DNA of 64,000 nt from Stutzerimonas stutzeri (GTDB lineage Bacteria > Pseudomonadota > Gammaproteobacteria > Pseudomonadales > Pseudomonadaceae), in assembly GCF_024448895.1 (NCBI RefSeq), contig NZ_JAMOIC010000006.1, forward strand, positions 248,001 through 312,000, read 5' to 3'. The notes beneath the pieces are model-generated. The model made no database searches and was not told where the DNA came from. It saw only the letters and a list, made by a program, of their open reading frames with translations. This document shows, one piece after another, positions 32,735 through 41,723 of this stretch (positions are counted from its first letter, which is position 1; each line of letters opens with the position of its first letter). A program made the position numbers and the translations under genes.

Positions 32735-33076
32735 TCAGACGGAACAGCCGGAGAGCTCCTGGGTGACACCCCAGCCATCGAGCACTCCGCCAAGCGGTTC
32801 GACAAGATCTTCGAGGTCCTGCTCGAAATCGCCGATGCCATCAAAGGTTGCGTACATTACTTTGCTGACCTGGAGGTCCCAGGCGCCATCATCGCGGGGA
32901 GAAATCTGAGTATTGACGCATTCGCCGCGAAAATTACTGGCCACGGCGATTGCTCGTTCGCGGTCAGGAAACACAGCGTAGAACTCGATTGGATGAACGC
33001 GAGCGAAATCGAAACCGCCCTCTTTCATCCGCAAAAGCACATTGCTGCTTACATCCTCATGGAAGGTGGTACTCAT
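32735..33076 (-). CDS. RraB-like protein (regulator of ribonuclease E family)
   Basis: A 113-residue acidic protein from ATG 33076, which has a GGAGG site seven bases upstream; six extra residues upstream are not needed. It has the RraB-type pattern VLLRMKEGGFDFARVHPIEFYAVFPD and a C-terminal acidic helix FEQDLEDLVEPLGG. RraB proteins inhibit RNase E by binding it, but many homologs are untested, so the role is inferred. Confidence 0.75.
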   Translation of the reverse strand: MSTTFHEDVSSNVLLRMKEGGFDFARVHPIEFYAVFPDRERAIAVASNFRGECVNTQISPRDDGAWDLQVSKVMYATFDGIGDFEQDLEDLVEPLGGVLDGWGVTQELSGCSV

Positions 33077-33365
33077 AAAACAACCTCCTCGCACTCATGG
33101 ATGACAATTTCAGGAATGGAAAAACCTCTAGTACAGCGCAGGTGCCGGCAGGAGTCCGGCGTGATTTGACGTGTATAAGCGAAGTGCCCGAACGGCCGAT
33201 CTATAGCTATCGGATGCACACGGCAGCATGGCTTGCCCGACTCAACCGCCCTTCGAACATACGGCCTCTGCATCGCTACTGCAATGGACAACCGAGCAGA
33301 GATATCGATCCGGCTGCCATACAGTCGGATCGATCAAGAGCGGTATGAATGAGAAAAGACCGAGA
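33077..33365. other. Intergenic region between speE and the RraB-like gene
   Basis: Almost 290 bases with no credible gene. It holds a hairpin, ATCGATCCG with CGGATCGAT (33304-33312 and 33326-33334), 32 bases after the speE stop on the minus strand, which probably ends the speE transcript though it has no T tract. A second small hairpin, GCCGG-N7-CCGGC, lies near 33146-33162, closer to the RraB-like start. Confidence 0.5.
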
Positions 33366-34226
33366 TCAGTCGTTGCTGGGCTTGTTGATGGCCTGAAGCA
33401 CGTACTGCGGAAGAGCGAACGCCCCTAGATGAACATGAGGATTGTAGTAACGCGTAACGATTCCACTGCCGGCAAAGCGCTGACAGAGCGTCTCCAGCGA
33501 TAGCTTGCGACTGTCCGAATCGCAGGCGCCCCATGCAAAGGTCATCGCACCGCCGATGTAGGTCGGCACTGCGGCCTGGTAGAAATGCCAATCCGGGAAC
33601 AGCCCGTTCATTCGCTTTGCAGTGGTCTGAACCTCGGCTAGCTGCATGAACGGCGTGCCATTCTGCGTGACCAGGATGCCGCCATCATTGAGGCAGCGAC
33701 GGCACGCCTGATAGAAATTCTCGGAGAACAACACCTCGCCAGGACCGATGGGGTCAGTGGAGTCGGAAATGATCACGTCGAATTTTTCTTCGGTAGTCGC
33801 TACGAAGCGCATGCCGTCATCGATAACCAGATTTAACCGCGGATCGTTGAAGGCACCCTTGGAGTGCTCCGGCAGGAACTCCTTGCACATCTCGACCACG
33901 GTGCCATCGATCTCGACCATGGTGATGCTTTCGACATCGCGATGCTTGGTCACCTCACGCAGCATGCCGCCATCACCACCGCCGATGATCAACACGCGCC
34001 GCGCCAGACCGTGTGAAAGAATCGGAACGTGAGTAAGCATCTCGTGATAGATGAACTCGTCCGCTTCGGTGGTCTGTATGACACCGTCAAGCGCCATGAC
34101 GCGCCCCATGCGAGCGTTTTCGAAGATAACCAGGTGCTGATGCTCGGTGCGTACTTCGTGAAGCATCTTGTCGACCGAGAATCGCTGGCCGTATCCCTCG
34201 TAGAGAGTTTCCTGATAGTCGCTCAT
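33366..34226 (-). CDS. speE: Spermidine synthase (polyamine aminopropyltransferase)
   Basis: Transfers an aminopropyl group from decarboxylated SAM to putrescine, making spermidine and methylthioadenosine. It has 286 residues. Motifs are [41 protein letters not shown], the nucleotide site [13 protein letters not shown] near 83, and the catalytic [13 protein letters not shown] near 155. By-product methylthioadenosine is handled by the mtn genes a few kilobases away. The C-terminal part covering [14 protein letters not shown] is complete. Confidence 0.95.
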   Translation of the reverse strand: MSDYQETLYEGYGQRFSVDKMLHEVRTEHQHLVIFENARMGRVMALDGVIQTTEADEFIYHEMLTHVPILSHGLARRVLIIGGGDGGMLREVTKHRDVESITMVEIDGTVVEMCKEFLPEHSKGAFNDPRLNLVIDDGMRFVATTEEKFDVIISDSTDPIGPGEVLFSENFYQACRRCLNDGGILVTQNGTPFMQLAEVQTTAKRMNGLFPDWHFYQAAVPTYIGGAMTFAWGACDSDSRKLSLETLCQRFAGSGIVTRYYNPHVHLGAFALPQYVLQAINKPSND

Positions 34227-34380
34227 GGGGTATCTCCCAGATGGATGGCATAACGGGGGAGCGCGCTACCCCCGATGGCAAAGAGGCGCATTCTACTTTG
34301 GTCTCATGACAGGTGGAACCGCGCCGTTCCAAAGCGCGTCAGGTGAAGACAGCCCTATCACTGAACGCTATCTTCGACGC

Positions 34381-35325
34381 ATGACCATCGTCCATCTACC
34401 CTATAGCCCGCCCTGGAACTGGATGCAGTTCTATCAGCATTTCGCGTTGCGCCTGCTCCCTGGCGTCGAGGTCCTCGAGCTTGAACGTTACGTTCGCAGC
34501 GTACGATTCGGCGGAAATGTTGGATGGCTCAGCGTCCGGCCTGCGCCCGGCCAGCATGCCCTTGAGCTGAACGTGAGCAATTCAATGAGCGCACATCTGC
34601 CTGCCCTCTCGACGCGCGTTCGCAAGATGTTCGATCTCGATACCGACCCGAGCGAACTGGCCCGTCATTTCGCGACCGACCCGCATTTAGGCCCGCTGGT
34701 CGCGGCAAACCCAGGGCTTCGTTTACCCAGCGCCTTCGATCCCTTCGAGCAGGCTGTGCGCGCCATTGTCGGGCAGCAGGTTTCCGTCAAGGCTGCCGTG
34801 ACCATCACCGGCAGGTTGGTTGAACGGCTGGGTGATGAATTGATCTGCGCGCCTGAAACGCAGCCGCAAGGGTTGCTCAAGCTGTTCCCAAGCGCGGAGG
34901 CCATCGCCGCATCCGAACTCGAAAATATCGGAATGCCCGGCAAGCGGGTCGCGACACTCCAACGACTGGCCGCCGCGGTAGCCGGCGGAGCGCTTGAGCT
35001 GGTTATCAAAGATGGCGTGGACCAACTGGCCCGGCGGCTGTGCGAGCTTCCAGGTATCGGGCCGTGGACAGCGCAATACATTGCATTACGCGGCTTTGGC
35101 GAACCCGATGCGTTTCCCGTCGCGGATCTCGGGTTACTTAAGGCTCCAATGTGGGGCAGTGAGGGGATTAGCGCCCGAGCGCTACTGAACCGGTCAGAGG
35201 CCTGGCGCCCTTGGCGAGCCTACGCCGCAGTTCATATCTGGCAGAACTATAGTGACGCGGCCTCCCCAGTGGGAGGAAAGGTCAAGGCGGCGGGATCCGC
35301 CCAATCACTTTCGGGGAACCCTTGA
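34381..35325 (+). CDS. DNA-3-methyladenine glycosylase II (AlkA-like)
   Basis: Base-excision repair enzyme that removes alkylated purines. It has 314 residues from ATG 34381 (MTIVHLPYSPPWNWMQFY); earlier in-frame starts have no conserved-looking sequence. An N-terminal AlkA_N domain (1-110) is followed by the helix-hairpin-helix LCELPGIGPWTAQYIALRGFG near 220 and the catalytic Asp in FPVADLGL. There is no Ada domain. Its 3' end overlaps the convergent phosphatase gene by 44 bases. Confidence 0.88.
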   Translation: MTIVHLPYSPPWNWMQFYQHFALRLLPGVEVLELERYVRSVRFGGNVGWLSVRPAPGQHALELNVSNSMSAHLPALSTRVRKMFDLDTDPSELARHFATDPHLGPLVAANPGLRLPSAFDPFEQAVRAIVGQQVSVKAAVTITGRLVERLGDELICAPETQPQGLLKLFPSAEAIAASELENIGMPGKRVATLQRLAAAVAGGALELVIKDGVDQLARRLCELPGIGPWTAQYIALRGFGEPDAFPVADLGLLKAPMWGSEGISARALLNRSEAWRPWRAYAAVHIWQNYSDAASPVGGKVKAAGSAQSLSGNP

Positions 35326-35836
35326 TCGGCAGCGCAAGGACCAGCGCTTCACCGGATCGCGGGAACACCCCGGTCAGCGCAGTGACATTTACCTGATGGG
35401 TGACGAGAATTATTGGAGATTGGGCAGACAACGAGTTGAGAAACTCTGCCAGCTGTTCGGTCTGCGTGTCTTTCTGATTCTGACGCACAAAAAACGAATC
35501 CAGCAGGGGTAACGGTTCCACCTCATCGGCAAAACGCATTCGTTCTGCAGTCTCCAGCGCCCTGCACCAGCGGCTGCTGTACACCTTCGGCTGGTTTATA
35601 CCGTTATTTCGCAGCAGCTCACCCCAACGCTTCGCCTGGCCACGACCATGGCCGTCGAGATTACGTTGCGTTGCACAATCTCCCAGTACGAATCCTGCAG
35701 GATCACCGATTCCAGGTGCGGAAGCGTGACGCATGAGGAGAGCCGCTCGACCATCTCGGATTTCAGCCCACCATTCGTCGCTGGCCGCCGCAATGTTCGA
35801 GCACAGCAACAGTGCGAAGATCGCTGCTAACGGCAC
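35282..35836 (-). CDS. Histidine phosphatase family protein, exported
   Basis: A 184-residue protein with a signal peptide (MPLAAIFALLLCSNIAAA) read from GTG 35836. The phosphohistidine motif is LLMRHASAPG near residue 34; the second Arg is in YSSRWCRALETAERM near 85 and the second His in ILVTHQVNVTAL near 143. Substrate is unknown; periplasmic members include sugar-phosphate and polyphosphate phosphatases. The start lies one base after the upstream PLDc_N gene stop, suggesting coupling. Confidence 0.82.
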   Translation of the reverse strand: MPLAAIFALLLCSNIAAASDEWWAEIRDGRAALLMRHASAPGIGDPAGFVLGDCATQRNLDGHGRGQAKRWGELLRNNGINQPKVYSSRWCRALETAERMRFADEVEPLPLLDSFFVRQNQKDTQTEQLAEFLNSLSAQSPIILVTHQVNVTALTGVFPRSGEALVLALPIKGSPKVIGRIPPP

Positions 35837-35837
35837 G

Positions 35838-36029
35838 CTATAGCCTGACCTTGGCGTTACGCCCTGCAGCCAGGAACCACATGATCAGCCCGACTACAGG
35901 CACCAGTACGATGACGAGGCTCCAGATGATCTTCCGCCCAGCCTCGATCCGACTGCGACAGACCTGAATGATCGCAACGATATCAGCCACCAGGACGATC
36001 AATGCCAGCACGGTGCTCCAGGCCTCCAC
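35838..36029 (-). CDS. Small PLDc_N-type membrane protein, second of a tandem pair
   Basis: A 63-residue protein with two spans (VLALIVLVADIVAIIQVC and IIWSLVIVLVPVVGLIMWFLA), matching the short phospholipase D N-terminal-like domain found alone in many small membrane proteins. It reads from GTG 36029. It is clearly a relative of the neighbour at 36033. These domains have no catalytic residues; a membrane-scaffold role has been suggested but is unproved. Confidence 0.78.
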   Translation of the reverse strand: MEAWSTVLALIVLVADIVAIIQVCRSRIEAGRKIIWSLVIVLVPVVGLIMWFLAAGRNAKVRL

Positions 36030-36032
36030 GAC

Positions 36033-36242
36033 TCAGGGCCTCAGATTACGCTCATCGGGACGATTTCCACGCGGGCCCATGATGCCCCAGATGATCAGCC
36101 CAACCACCGGCAGAATGACGATCAGCAACACCCACATCGCCTTCTTCCCGGTTGTACTATCGCTGCGTAACACGCTGACGATGGCCCATATATCCAGTGC
36201 GAGGATCAGCAGGCCAAAAATACCGCCAAAGGCATCGGTCAT
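36033..36242 (-). CDS. Small PLDc_N-type membrane protein, first of a tandem pair
   Basis: A 69-residue two-span protein (IFGLLILALDIWAIVSVL and AMWVLLIVILPVVGLIIWGI) ending in an Arg-rich tail. Shared pattern with its neighbour is LALDIWAIVSVLRS/KKAMW and VVGLIIW. The stop is three bases before the next start, so the pair and the phosphatase form one unit. Function is unknown. Confidence 0.8.
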   Translation of the reverse strand: MTDAFGGIFGLLILALDIWAIVSVLRSDSTTGKKAMWVLLIVILPVVGLIIWGIMGPRGNRPDERNLRP

Positions 36243-36314
36243 GACAAGACTCCAAATTACGGTGTGTTCGTAATTAGGATGCCTGCCCGGTTTGAGGGTT
36301 CAGTGGGTATTTCG

Positions 36315-36998
36315 TCAGTACCGACCCGGGTCGATTGTTTCGAAGCTGGGAGCAACTTCGTGATCGCCCAGTTGCCCACCAGCGCGCACCAGGCCATAGG
36401 TAAGCATTCCCGCTTGTCGGGCGGCATCCAGCTCCTCGACAACATCCGAAAGAAAGAGGACCTGCTCTGGTCGCAGCCGGATCGATTCGGCTATCTGCCT
36501 ATAGGATTGGCTCTCGCGTTTAGGCCCACAGCCGGTATCGAAGTAACCGGAAAAGAGCGGCGTCAAATCGCCCACCTCGGCACAGCCGAAAATCAGCTTT
36601 TGCGCCTGCACCGACCCCGATGAATAGACGTAAAGCCCATAACCTTGCTCATGCCAACGGCGCAGCGCCAGCACGGCATCCGGATAGACATGCCCTTTAA
36701 GCTGCCCTGCGCGATAGCCTTCGGCCCATACCATTCCCTGCAACGCTTTCAGGGGTGTTGCCTTGCGGTCAGCAGCGATCCATTCGAGCAGTATCTCGAT
36801 GACGCGTTCGATATTCGCGTCCGGCTCGCCGCTATCAGCCCGTACCGCATCGAGCTGCGCCAGCACAGCGGGCTCCTGAGCGTGTGTCCGCACGAATCCG
36901 GGCAGATGCTCGCGCGCATAGGGGAAGAGCACGTCGAAGACGAAACTCACAGCGCTGGTTGTACCTTCAATGTCCGTCAGAATGGCCTTGATCGGCAT
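36315..36998 (-). CDS. mtnC: Enolase-phosphatase E1 (2,3-diketomethylthiopentyl-1-phosphate enolase/phosphatase)
   Basis: HAD-superfamily enzyme of methionine salvage that enolises and dephosphorylates the diketo sugar phosphate to an acireductone. It has 227 residues from ATG 36998, which has GGAGG seven bases upstream. The start [24 protein letters not shown] holds the nucleophile Asp; motif II is [15 protein letters not shown] near 118 and motif III is [15 protein letters not shown] near 190. The start is four bases from the mtnD stop. Confidence 0.95.
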   Translation of the reverse strand: MPIKAILTDIEGTTSAVSFVFDVLFPYAREHLPGFVRTHAQEPAVLAQLDAVRADSGEPDANIERVIEILLEWIAADRKATPLKALQGMVWAEGYRAGQLKGHVYPDAVLALRRWHEQGYGLYVYSSGSVQAQKLIFGCAEVGDLTPLFSGYFDTGCGPKRESQSYRQIAESIRLRPEQVLFLSDVVEELDAARQAGMLTYGLVRAGGQLGDHEVAPSFETIDPGRY

Positions 36999-37000
36999 GA

Positions 37001-37546
37001 TCAATCCTCCAGCCGTGGAAAACGTCCGGCGATGTCTTCACCGGTGAACTGCGCGACCCAGCCTTCCGGGTTGTTGAACAGGCGAATCGCGACGAAGTGC
37101 GGGTGTTCGCCCATGTCGAACCAATGCCGGGTGCCGGCAGGCACCGAAATCAGATCGTTCTTCTCACAGAGCACGGCATACACCTTGTCCTCGATGTGCA
37201 GCGTGAACAGGCCGCGGCCGGCAACAAAGAAGCGAACTTCGTCTTCGGCATGCTGGTGCTCCTCGAGAAACTTGGCACGCAGTTCGGCTTTCTGCGGATG
37301 GTCGCTGGTCAGGCTGATGACGTCGACAGTCACATAGCCGCGTTCATTTTTCAGCCGCTCGATTTGCGGACGATAGGCAGCAATTACTTCCTCTTGGCTT
37401 GCACCCGCCCCGATGGGCGCACTGGCCTCCCACCGTTCGAGATGCACCCCGACATCCGCCAGCGTCGCGGCAATGTCTTCGAGATGGGTGAGGACTTTAA
37501 GCGGCTGCTCCGGAGCACTGTCCTGATATACGCTGAGAATGCTCAT
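37001..37546 (-). CDS. mtnD: Acireductone dioxygenase
   Basis: Metal-dependent cupin that oxidises the acireductone to 2-keto-4-methylthiobutyrate and formate. It has 181 residues from ATG 37546 ([15 protein letters not shown]). Metal ligands are in [17 protein letters not shown] (His, His, Glu) near 100 and [16 protein letters not shown] (His) near 140, the typical set. It follows mtnB in the mtnBDC order. Confidence 0.95.
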   Translation of the reverse strand: MSILSVYQDSAPEQPLKVLTHLEDIAATLADVGVHLERWEASAPIGAGASQEEVIAAYRPQIERLKNERGYVTVDVISLTSDHPQKAELRAKFLEEHQHAEDEVRFFVAGRGLFTLHIEDKVYAVLCEKNDLISVPAGTRHWFDMGEHPHFVAIRLFNNPEGWVAQFTGEDIAGRFPRLED

Positions 37547-37627
37547 GCTGATCGTCTCCTGCCGGAATTGCGGTCCGGTCTTGTCATCAATGAAAAAAGC
37601 TCGCGGCTGCGCTGAAAATGGCACCAG

Positions 37628-38248
37628 TCAGCCGCGCCGTAGCATGCGCATCTTCAATTCGCAGTCGAACAGAAACTCGAATGCCTCGATCTGACGCAGG
37701 GCATCGTGCATACACGGGCCCCAGGTATATAGACCGTGCCCGCGGATCAGGTAACCGACGCAGTCAGGATGATCGTCCAGCCAGGGTTGCACGCGCGCGG
37801 CGAGGCGTTCGATGTTCTGATCGTTCTCGAAGATCGGAACCAATACCTGAGATTCATGTGTTGCCACACCAGTGAAGGCTTTCTGCAGCTCATAGTCGGC
37901 AAATACCAGCGACTCACCAAGGCTGATACGTGAAAGCACCGTCGCATTGACCGAGTGCGTGTGCAGTACCGCGCCGATCTCAGGCTTCCAGCGGTAAAGC
38001 TGGGTGTGCAGCAAAGTCTCTGCCGAAGGCCTTTTACGGGCCTCCAGGCTACGGCCTTTCATATCGACGGCCAGCAGGTCCTCCACGGCGAGTTGGCCCT
38101 TGTGCTTGCCGGAAACCGTCAGCAGCACCTCGGCGCTTGTCAGCCGCGCCGAATAATTGCTGCTGGTCGCTGGCGACCAGCCTCGAGCGTAAAGAAACTG
38201 CCCCGCCTGGATGATGGCCTGCGCCAGATTTTCACGAATGGCTGTCAT
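37628..38248 (-). CDS. mtnB: Methylthioribulose-1-phosphate dehydratase
   Basis: Class II aldolase-fold enzyme that dehydrates methylthioribulose-1-phosphate, the step after MtnA. It has 206 residues from ATG 38248, which overlaps the MFS gene stop by four bases (ATGA). Zn ligands are in AVLHTHSVNATVL near 96 and in LIRGHGLYTWG near 160; RGWSPATSSNYSARL near 30 is the substrate region. Confidence 0.93.
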   Translation of the reverse strand: MTAIRENLAQAIIQAGQFLYARGWSPATSSNYSARLTSAEVLLTVSGKHKGQLAVEDLLAVDMKGRSLEARKRPSAETLLHTQLYRWKPEIGAVLHTHSVNATVLSRISLGESLVFADYELQKAFTGVATHESQVLVPIFENDQNIERLAARVQPWLDDHPDCVGYLIRGHGLYTWGPCMHDALRQIEAFEFLFDCELKMRMLRRG

Positions 38249-39396
38249 ACCACGGTCTCCTGCTTTGAGATGGCAATGATAACGGCCGCAGCCAGCGCCG
38301 CCAGGCTGGCGATGGCAAAGGTCCACAACGGGCCAAGCCCGGCCCAGCTGTAACCGGAGTAAAGCGCCCCCAATGCTCCGCCGACGCCTGCCAGCGTTGC
38401 ATAGAGCGCTTGCCCCTGACCTTGTTGTCTAGGCCCGAAGCTGCGCTGGACGAAATGAATGGCTGCCGCATGAAAACTGCCGAACGTGGCAGCGTGCATC
38501 AGTTGCGCGAGCAGCAGGACGCCCAAATGATCGGCGAGCGTACCCAGTAGCAACCAGCGCAGTGCAGCCAGCAGGAAACTAGCGGCCAGTACCTGGCGCA
38601 ACGAGAACCGTGCCAGCAGCGCAGCCATTACCAGAAAGATGAGAATTTCAGCTACGACACCCAGCGCCCAAAGCAGGCCGATGGTGCCCCGGCCATAGCC
38701 GAGGGCTTCGAGATGAATCGTGAAGAAGGTGTAGTAAGGGCCATGGCTGACCTGCATCAGCCCCACACAAATGAAGAATGCCAGCACACCCGGCCGGCTG
38801 AGTTGGCGCAGGAAACCGCCCTGCGCCTCAAGCTCCGGCCGTTCCGCTGGTACGGCATTGGGCACCCAGATGCTACTGACGACAATGCCAAGCATCACCA
38901 CCATGACCGCGACCGGATAGATGTCCAGACTCAGATGCGCGAACAGTGCGCCCAGCCCAACAACGGCGACGATGAAACCGATGCTGCCCCAAAGACGGAT
39001 CTGACTATAGCGGGATGCCTGATCGCGCAGGTGAGCCAGCGTGATGACCTCGAATTGCGGCAGAACCGCATGCCAGAAGAACGCATGCAACGCCATGACC
39101 AGGGCGAGCCAGGCATAGCTCTTGCTGTGAAAGATCAGGCTGAACGAGACCAGGGTACAGAGCGCGCCGAGCCGGACAATCGCCAGGCGACGGCCTGTAG
39201 TGTCGCCCAACCAGCCCCATAGATTAGGGGCCAGACAGCGCATCAGCATTGGAATCGCGACGAGTTCACCGATGCGCTCAGTGCTGAAGCCAAGATGCGC
39301 GAAATAAAGGCCAAGAAACGGCGCCGCCGAACCCAGCAGCGCAAAGTAGAAGAAATAGAAACCGGACAGACGCCAGTAGGGAATCAAGGCAGCCAT
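38245..39396 (-). CDS. MFS transporter of the HcaT/MFS_1-like type, in the mtn operon
   Basis: A 383-residue transporter with about twelve spans. It starts near WRLSGFYFFYFALLGSAAPFLGLYFAHLGFS and has the loop 2-3 motif GWLGDTTGRRLAIV. Its stop overlaps the mtnB start, so it is translated with the methionine salvage genes. A role in moving a methylthio sugar or nucleoside is a tempting inference but not shown by sequence. ATG 39396 is chosen; a TTG two codons earlier is possible. Confidence 0.82.
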   Translation of the reverse strand: MAALIPYWRLSGFYFFYFALLGSAAPFLGLYFAHLGFSTERIGELVAIPMLMRCLAPNLWGWLGDTTGRRLAIVRLGALCTLVSFSLIFHSKSYAWLALVMALHAFFWHAVLPQFEVITLAHLRDQASRYSQIRLWGSIGFIVAVVGLGALFAHLSLDIYPVAVMVVMLGIVVSSIWVPNAVPAERPELEAQGGFLRQLSRPGVLAFFICVGLMQVSHGPYYTFFTIHLEALGYGRGTIGLLWALGVVAEILIFLVMAALLARFSLRQVLAASFLLAALRWLLLGTLADHLGVLLLAQLMHAATFGSFHAAAIHFVQRSFGPRQQGQGQALYATLAGVGGALGALYSGYSWAGLGPLWTFAIASLAALAAAVIIAISKQETVV

Positions 39397-39455
39397 AAGC
39401 AAAAGCCAATGCCGGAAGTGTCGCTGTACCGAGCGTCAGGACTCCGGCAACGGAC

Positions 39456-40547
39456 TCAGATCTGACCCAGCACAGGCGTACCTACCAACACATCGGCATT
39501 CTGGCCGCGGTGGCGTAACAGATGGTCCAGCAATACAACGGCCATCATGGCTTCAGCGATTGGGGTTGCACGTATGCCGACGCAGGGATCGTGGCGCCCT
39601 TTGGTAATGACATCCACCGGATTGCCATCCACGTCAATAGAGCGGCCGGGTGTGGTGATGCTGGAAGTAGGCTTCAGCGCCAGGTGCGCGATGATGGGCT
39701 GGCCGGACGAGATCCCGCCCAATACACCACCGGCGTTGTTCGAAAGGAAGCCGCCTGGTGTCATCTCGTCGCGGTGTTCCGTTCCGCGCTGAGCAACGCT
39801 GGCGAAACCGGCACCGACCTCCACGCCCTTGACCGCGTTGATGCTCATCAGCGCGTGAGCAAGATCCGCATCGAGCCGATCGAAAATAGGTTCGCCAAGA
39901 CCGGGCGGCACACCATCGGCAACGACGGTGATCTTCGCACCGACCGAATCCTGATCCCGGCGCAGCTGGTCCATGTAGGCTTCCAGCTCGGGCACCTTCT
40001 CGGGGTCGGCACTGAAGAAGGCGTTCTGATCCACGCTATCCCAGGTCTTGAACGGTATTTCGATCGGGCCCAACTGGCTCATGTAGCCGCGAATCTGGAT
40101 GCCAAGCGTTGCCAGATACTTCTTGGCAATGGCGCCCGCGGCAACGCGCATGGCGGTCTCACGCGCTGAACTGCGCCCGCCACCACGATAGTCCCGCAGC
40201 CCATATTTATGGTGATAGCTGTAATCAGCGTGCGCGGGACGAAACTGATCCTTTATGGCCGAGTAATCCTTGGATTTCTGATCGGTATTGCGGATCAACA
40301 GCCCAATCGGGCACCCAGTGGTGCGGCCCTCGAAGACTCCGGAGAGGATCTCGACCTCGTCTGGTTCCTGGCGCTGGGTAGTGTGCCGGCTGGTACCGGG
40401 CTTGCGTCGATCGAGATCGCGCTGAAGATCCGCTGTGGACAACTCCAGGCCCGGCGGGCATCCGTCGACGATGGCGACCAGCGCCGGGCCATGGCTTTCA
40501 CCAGCTGTGGTGACGGTGAACAGCTTGCCGAATGTATTGCCGGACAT
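39456..40547 (-). CDS. aroC: Chorismate synthase
   Basis: Makes chorismate from EPSP using reduced FMN, the last shikimate step. It has 363 residues, starting [23 protein letters not shown]. Signature regions [39 protein letters not shown] and [14 protein letters not shown] are present. aroC lies 60 bases before the MFS gene, so it may head the aroC-MFS-mtnBDC transcription unit. Chorismate feeds the pheA/tyrA genes later in the window. Confidence 0.97.
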   Translation of the reverse strand: MSGNTFGKLFTVTTAGESHGPALVAIVDGCPPGLELSTADLQRDLDRRKPGTSRHTTQRQEPDEVEILSGVFEGRTTGCPIGLLIRNTDQKSKDYSAIKDQFRPAHADYSYHHKYGLRDYRGGGRSSARETAMRVAAGAIAKKYLATLGIQIRGYMSQLGPIEIPFKTWDSVDQNAFFSADPEKVPELEAYMDQLRRDQDSVGAKITVVADGVPPGLGEPIFDRLDADLAHALMSINAVKGVEVGAGFASVAQRGTEHRDEMTPGGFLSNNAGGVLGGISSGQPIIAHLALKPTSSITTPGRSIDVDGNPVDVITKGRHDPCVGIRATPIAEAMMAVVLLDHLLRHRGQNADVLVGTPVLGQI

Positions 40548-40702
40548 GCAGGGCGCTCCGCGATCGACCTAAACAGGGGGCGGAAGTATACCCGAGCCGC
40601 CACCGGTTTCACTGCTTGCAATGGCGGCGCATACTGCCCAACCGGCGAACCAACCGGCTTGTCACCTATCCAACCCGCTTCGCCTCTGGTTGTTGTCTGC
40701 TC

Positions 40703-41668
40703 ATGCGTCTTTTCTTACTGCTCATATCGCTTGCCATGTTTACTCCCCTCGCAAATGCCCAAACGCTCCTCAACCAGGCGATGACCCTGCAGGTAGCTGA
40801 CGGCGTTCTACATGGCAGCCTGTTGCTGCCAAAAGTGGACAACCCCATCCCGGTCGCGCTTCTGATCGCTGGATCAGGGCCAACCGACCGTAACGGCAAC
40901 AATCCCATGGGCCGCAACGACAGCCTGAAGCGACTGGCGCAAGCACTGGCAAGGCGAGGCATTGCCAGTCTGCGTTACGACAAGCGTGGAATCGGGCAGA
41001 GCCAGCCCGTGGCGCCAGATGAAAGTAAGCTTTCAGTGGAGGCCTACGTAGCAGACGCCGAAGCATGGGCACTCAAGCTGAAAGCGGACGAGCGCTTTTC
41101 CAATGTATTACTCATCGGCCACAGCGAGGGCGCGCTGATCGCCAGCCTGGCCGCTCCGGCTGTACAACCCGCGGCATTGATCAGTATTGCCGGCAGCGGG
41201 CGTGCAATCGATCAGTTGCTGCGCGAACAGCTTCAAGGGCGTTTGCCGCCCGCATTGCTCGCCACAGCGTTCTATCTACTCGACGAACTCAAAGCTGGAA
41301 GACCACATGAGCAAGTACCGGAAAAACTGCAGGTATTGTTTCGTCCCAGCGTGCAGCCCTATCTGATTTCCTTGTTCCAACATGACCCCGCCGAAGCGTT
41401 CGCCAACACCACGGCGCCTGCACTCATCGTTCAAGGCACGCATGACATTCAGGTTGAGCGCAAGGACGCCGAACGCCTGCAACGGGCCAGGGCGGATGCC
41501 GAACTGGCAGTGATCGGCGGAATGAACCACGTTCTGCGAATCACCCCGGAGCATCCAGACAGGCAGACGGCCAGCTATAGCCAGCCCGAATTGCCTATCG
41601 CTCATGAACTCGCGGAACGGATTAGTCGATTCCTGCAAAAAAATGGCCTGGTGGCGGCCTCCAGTTAG
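40703..41668 (+). CDS. Exported alpha/beta hydrolase
   Basis: A 321-residue protein with a signal peptide (MRLFLLLISLAMFTPLANA). The oxyanion region is VALLIAGSGPTDRNGNNP, the nucleophile elbow LLIGHSEGALIAS near residue 140, the acid is near LIVQGTHDIQVE at 240, and the His is in GGMNHVLRI near 280. A periplasmic esterase or peptidase-like hydrolase is likely; substrate is unknown. The open frame upstream of the ATG overlaps aroC and is not used. Confidence 0.85.
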   Translation: MRLFLLLISLAMFTPLANAQTLLNQAMTLQVADGVLHGSLLLPKVDNPIPVALLIAGSGPTDRNGNNPMGRNDSLKRLAQALARRGIASLRYDKRGIGQSQPVAPDESKLSVEAYVADAEAWALKLKADERFSNVLLIGHSEGALIASLAAPAVQPAALISIAGSGRAIDQLLREQLQGRLPPALLATAFYLLDELKAGRPHEQVPEKLQVLFRPSVQPYLISLFQHDPAEAFANTTAPALIVQGTHDIQVERKDAERLQRARADAELAVIGGMNHVLRITPEHPDRQTASYSQPELPIAHELAERISRFLQKNGLVAASS

Positions 41669-41723
41669 GCATTTTCGCGCCGATACGCTCCATGCCTGCC
41701 GCATTGACTTCCCGGCCAGGCTC

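Noticed and set aside
37000-37020. TTGAT-N7-ATCAA palindrome near the mtnC start
   Set aside because: The spacer is seven, not four, and it overlaps the mtnD end and the mtnC ribosome site, so an Anr site is unlikely.
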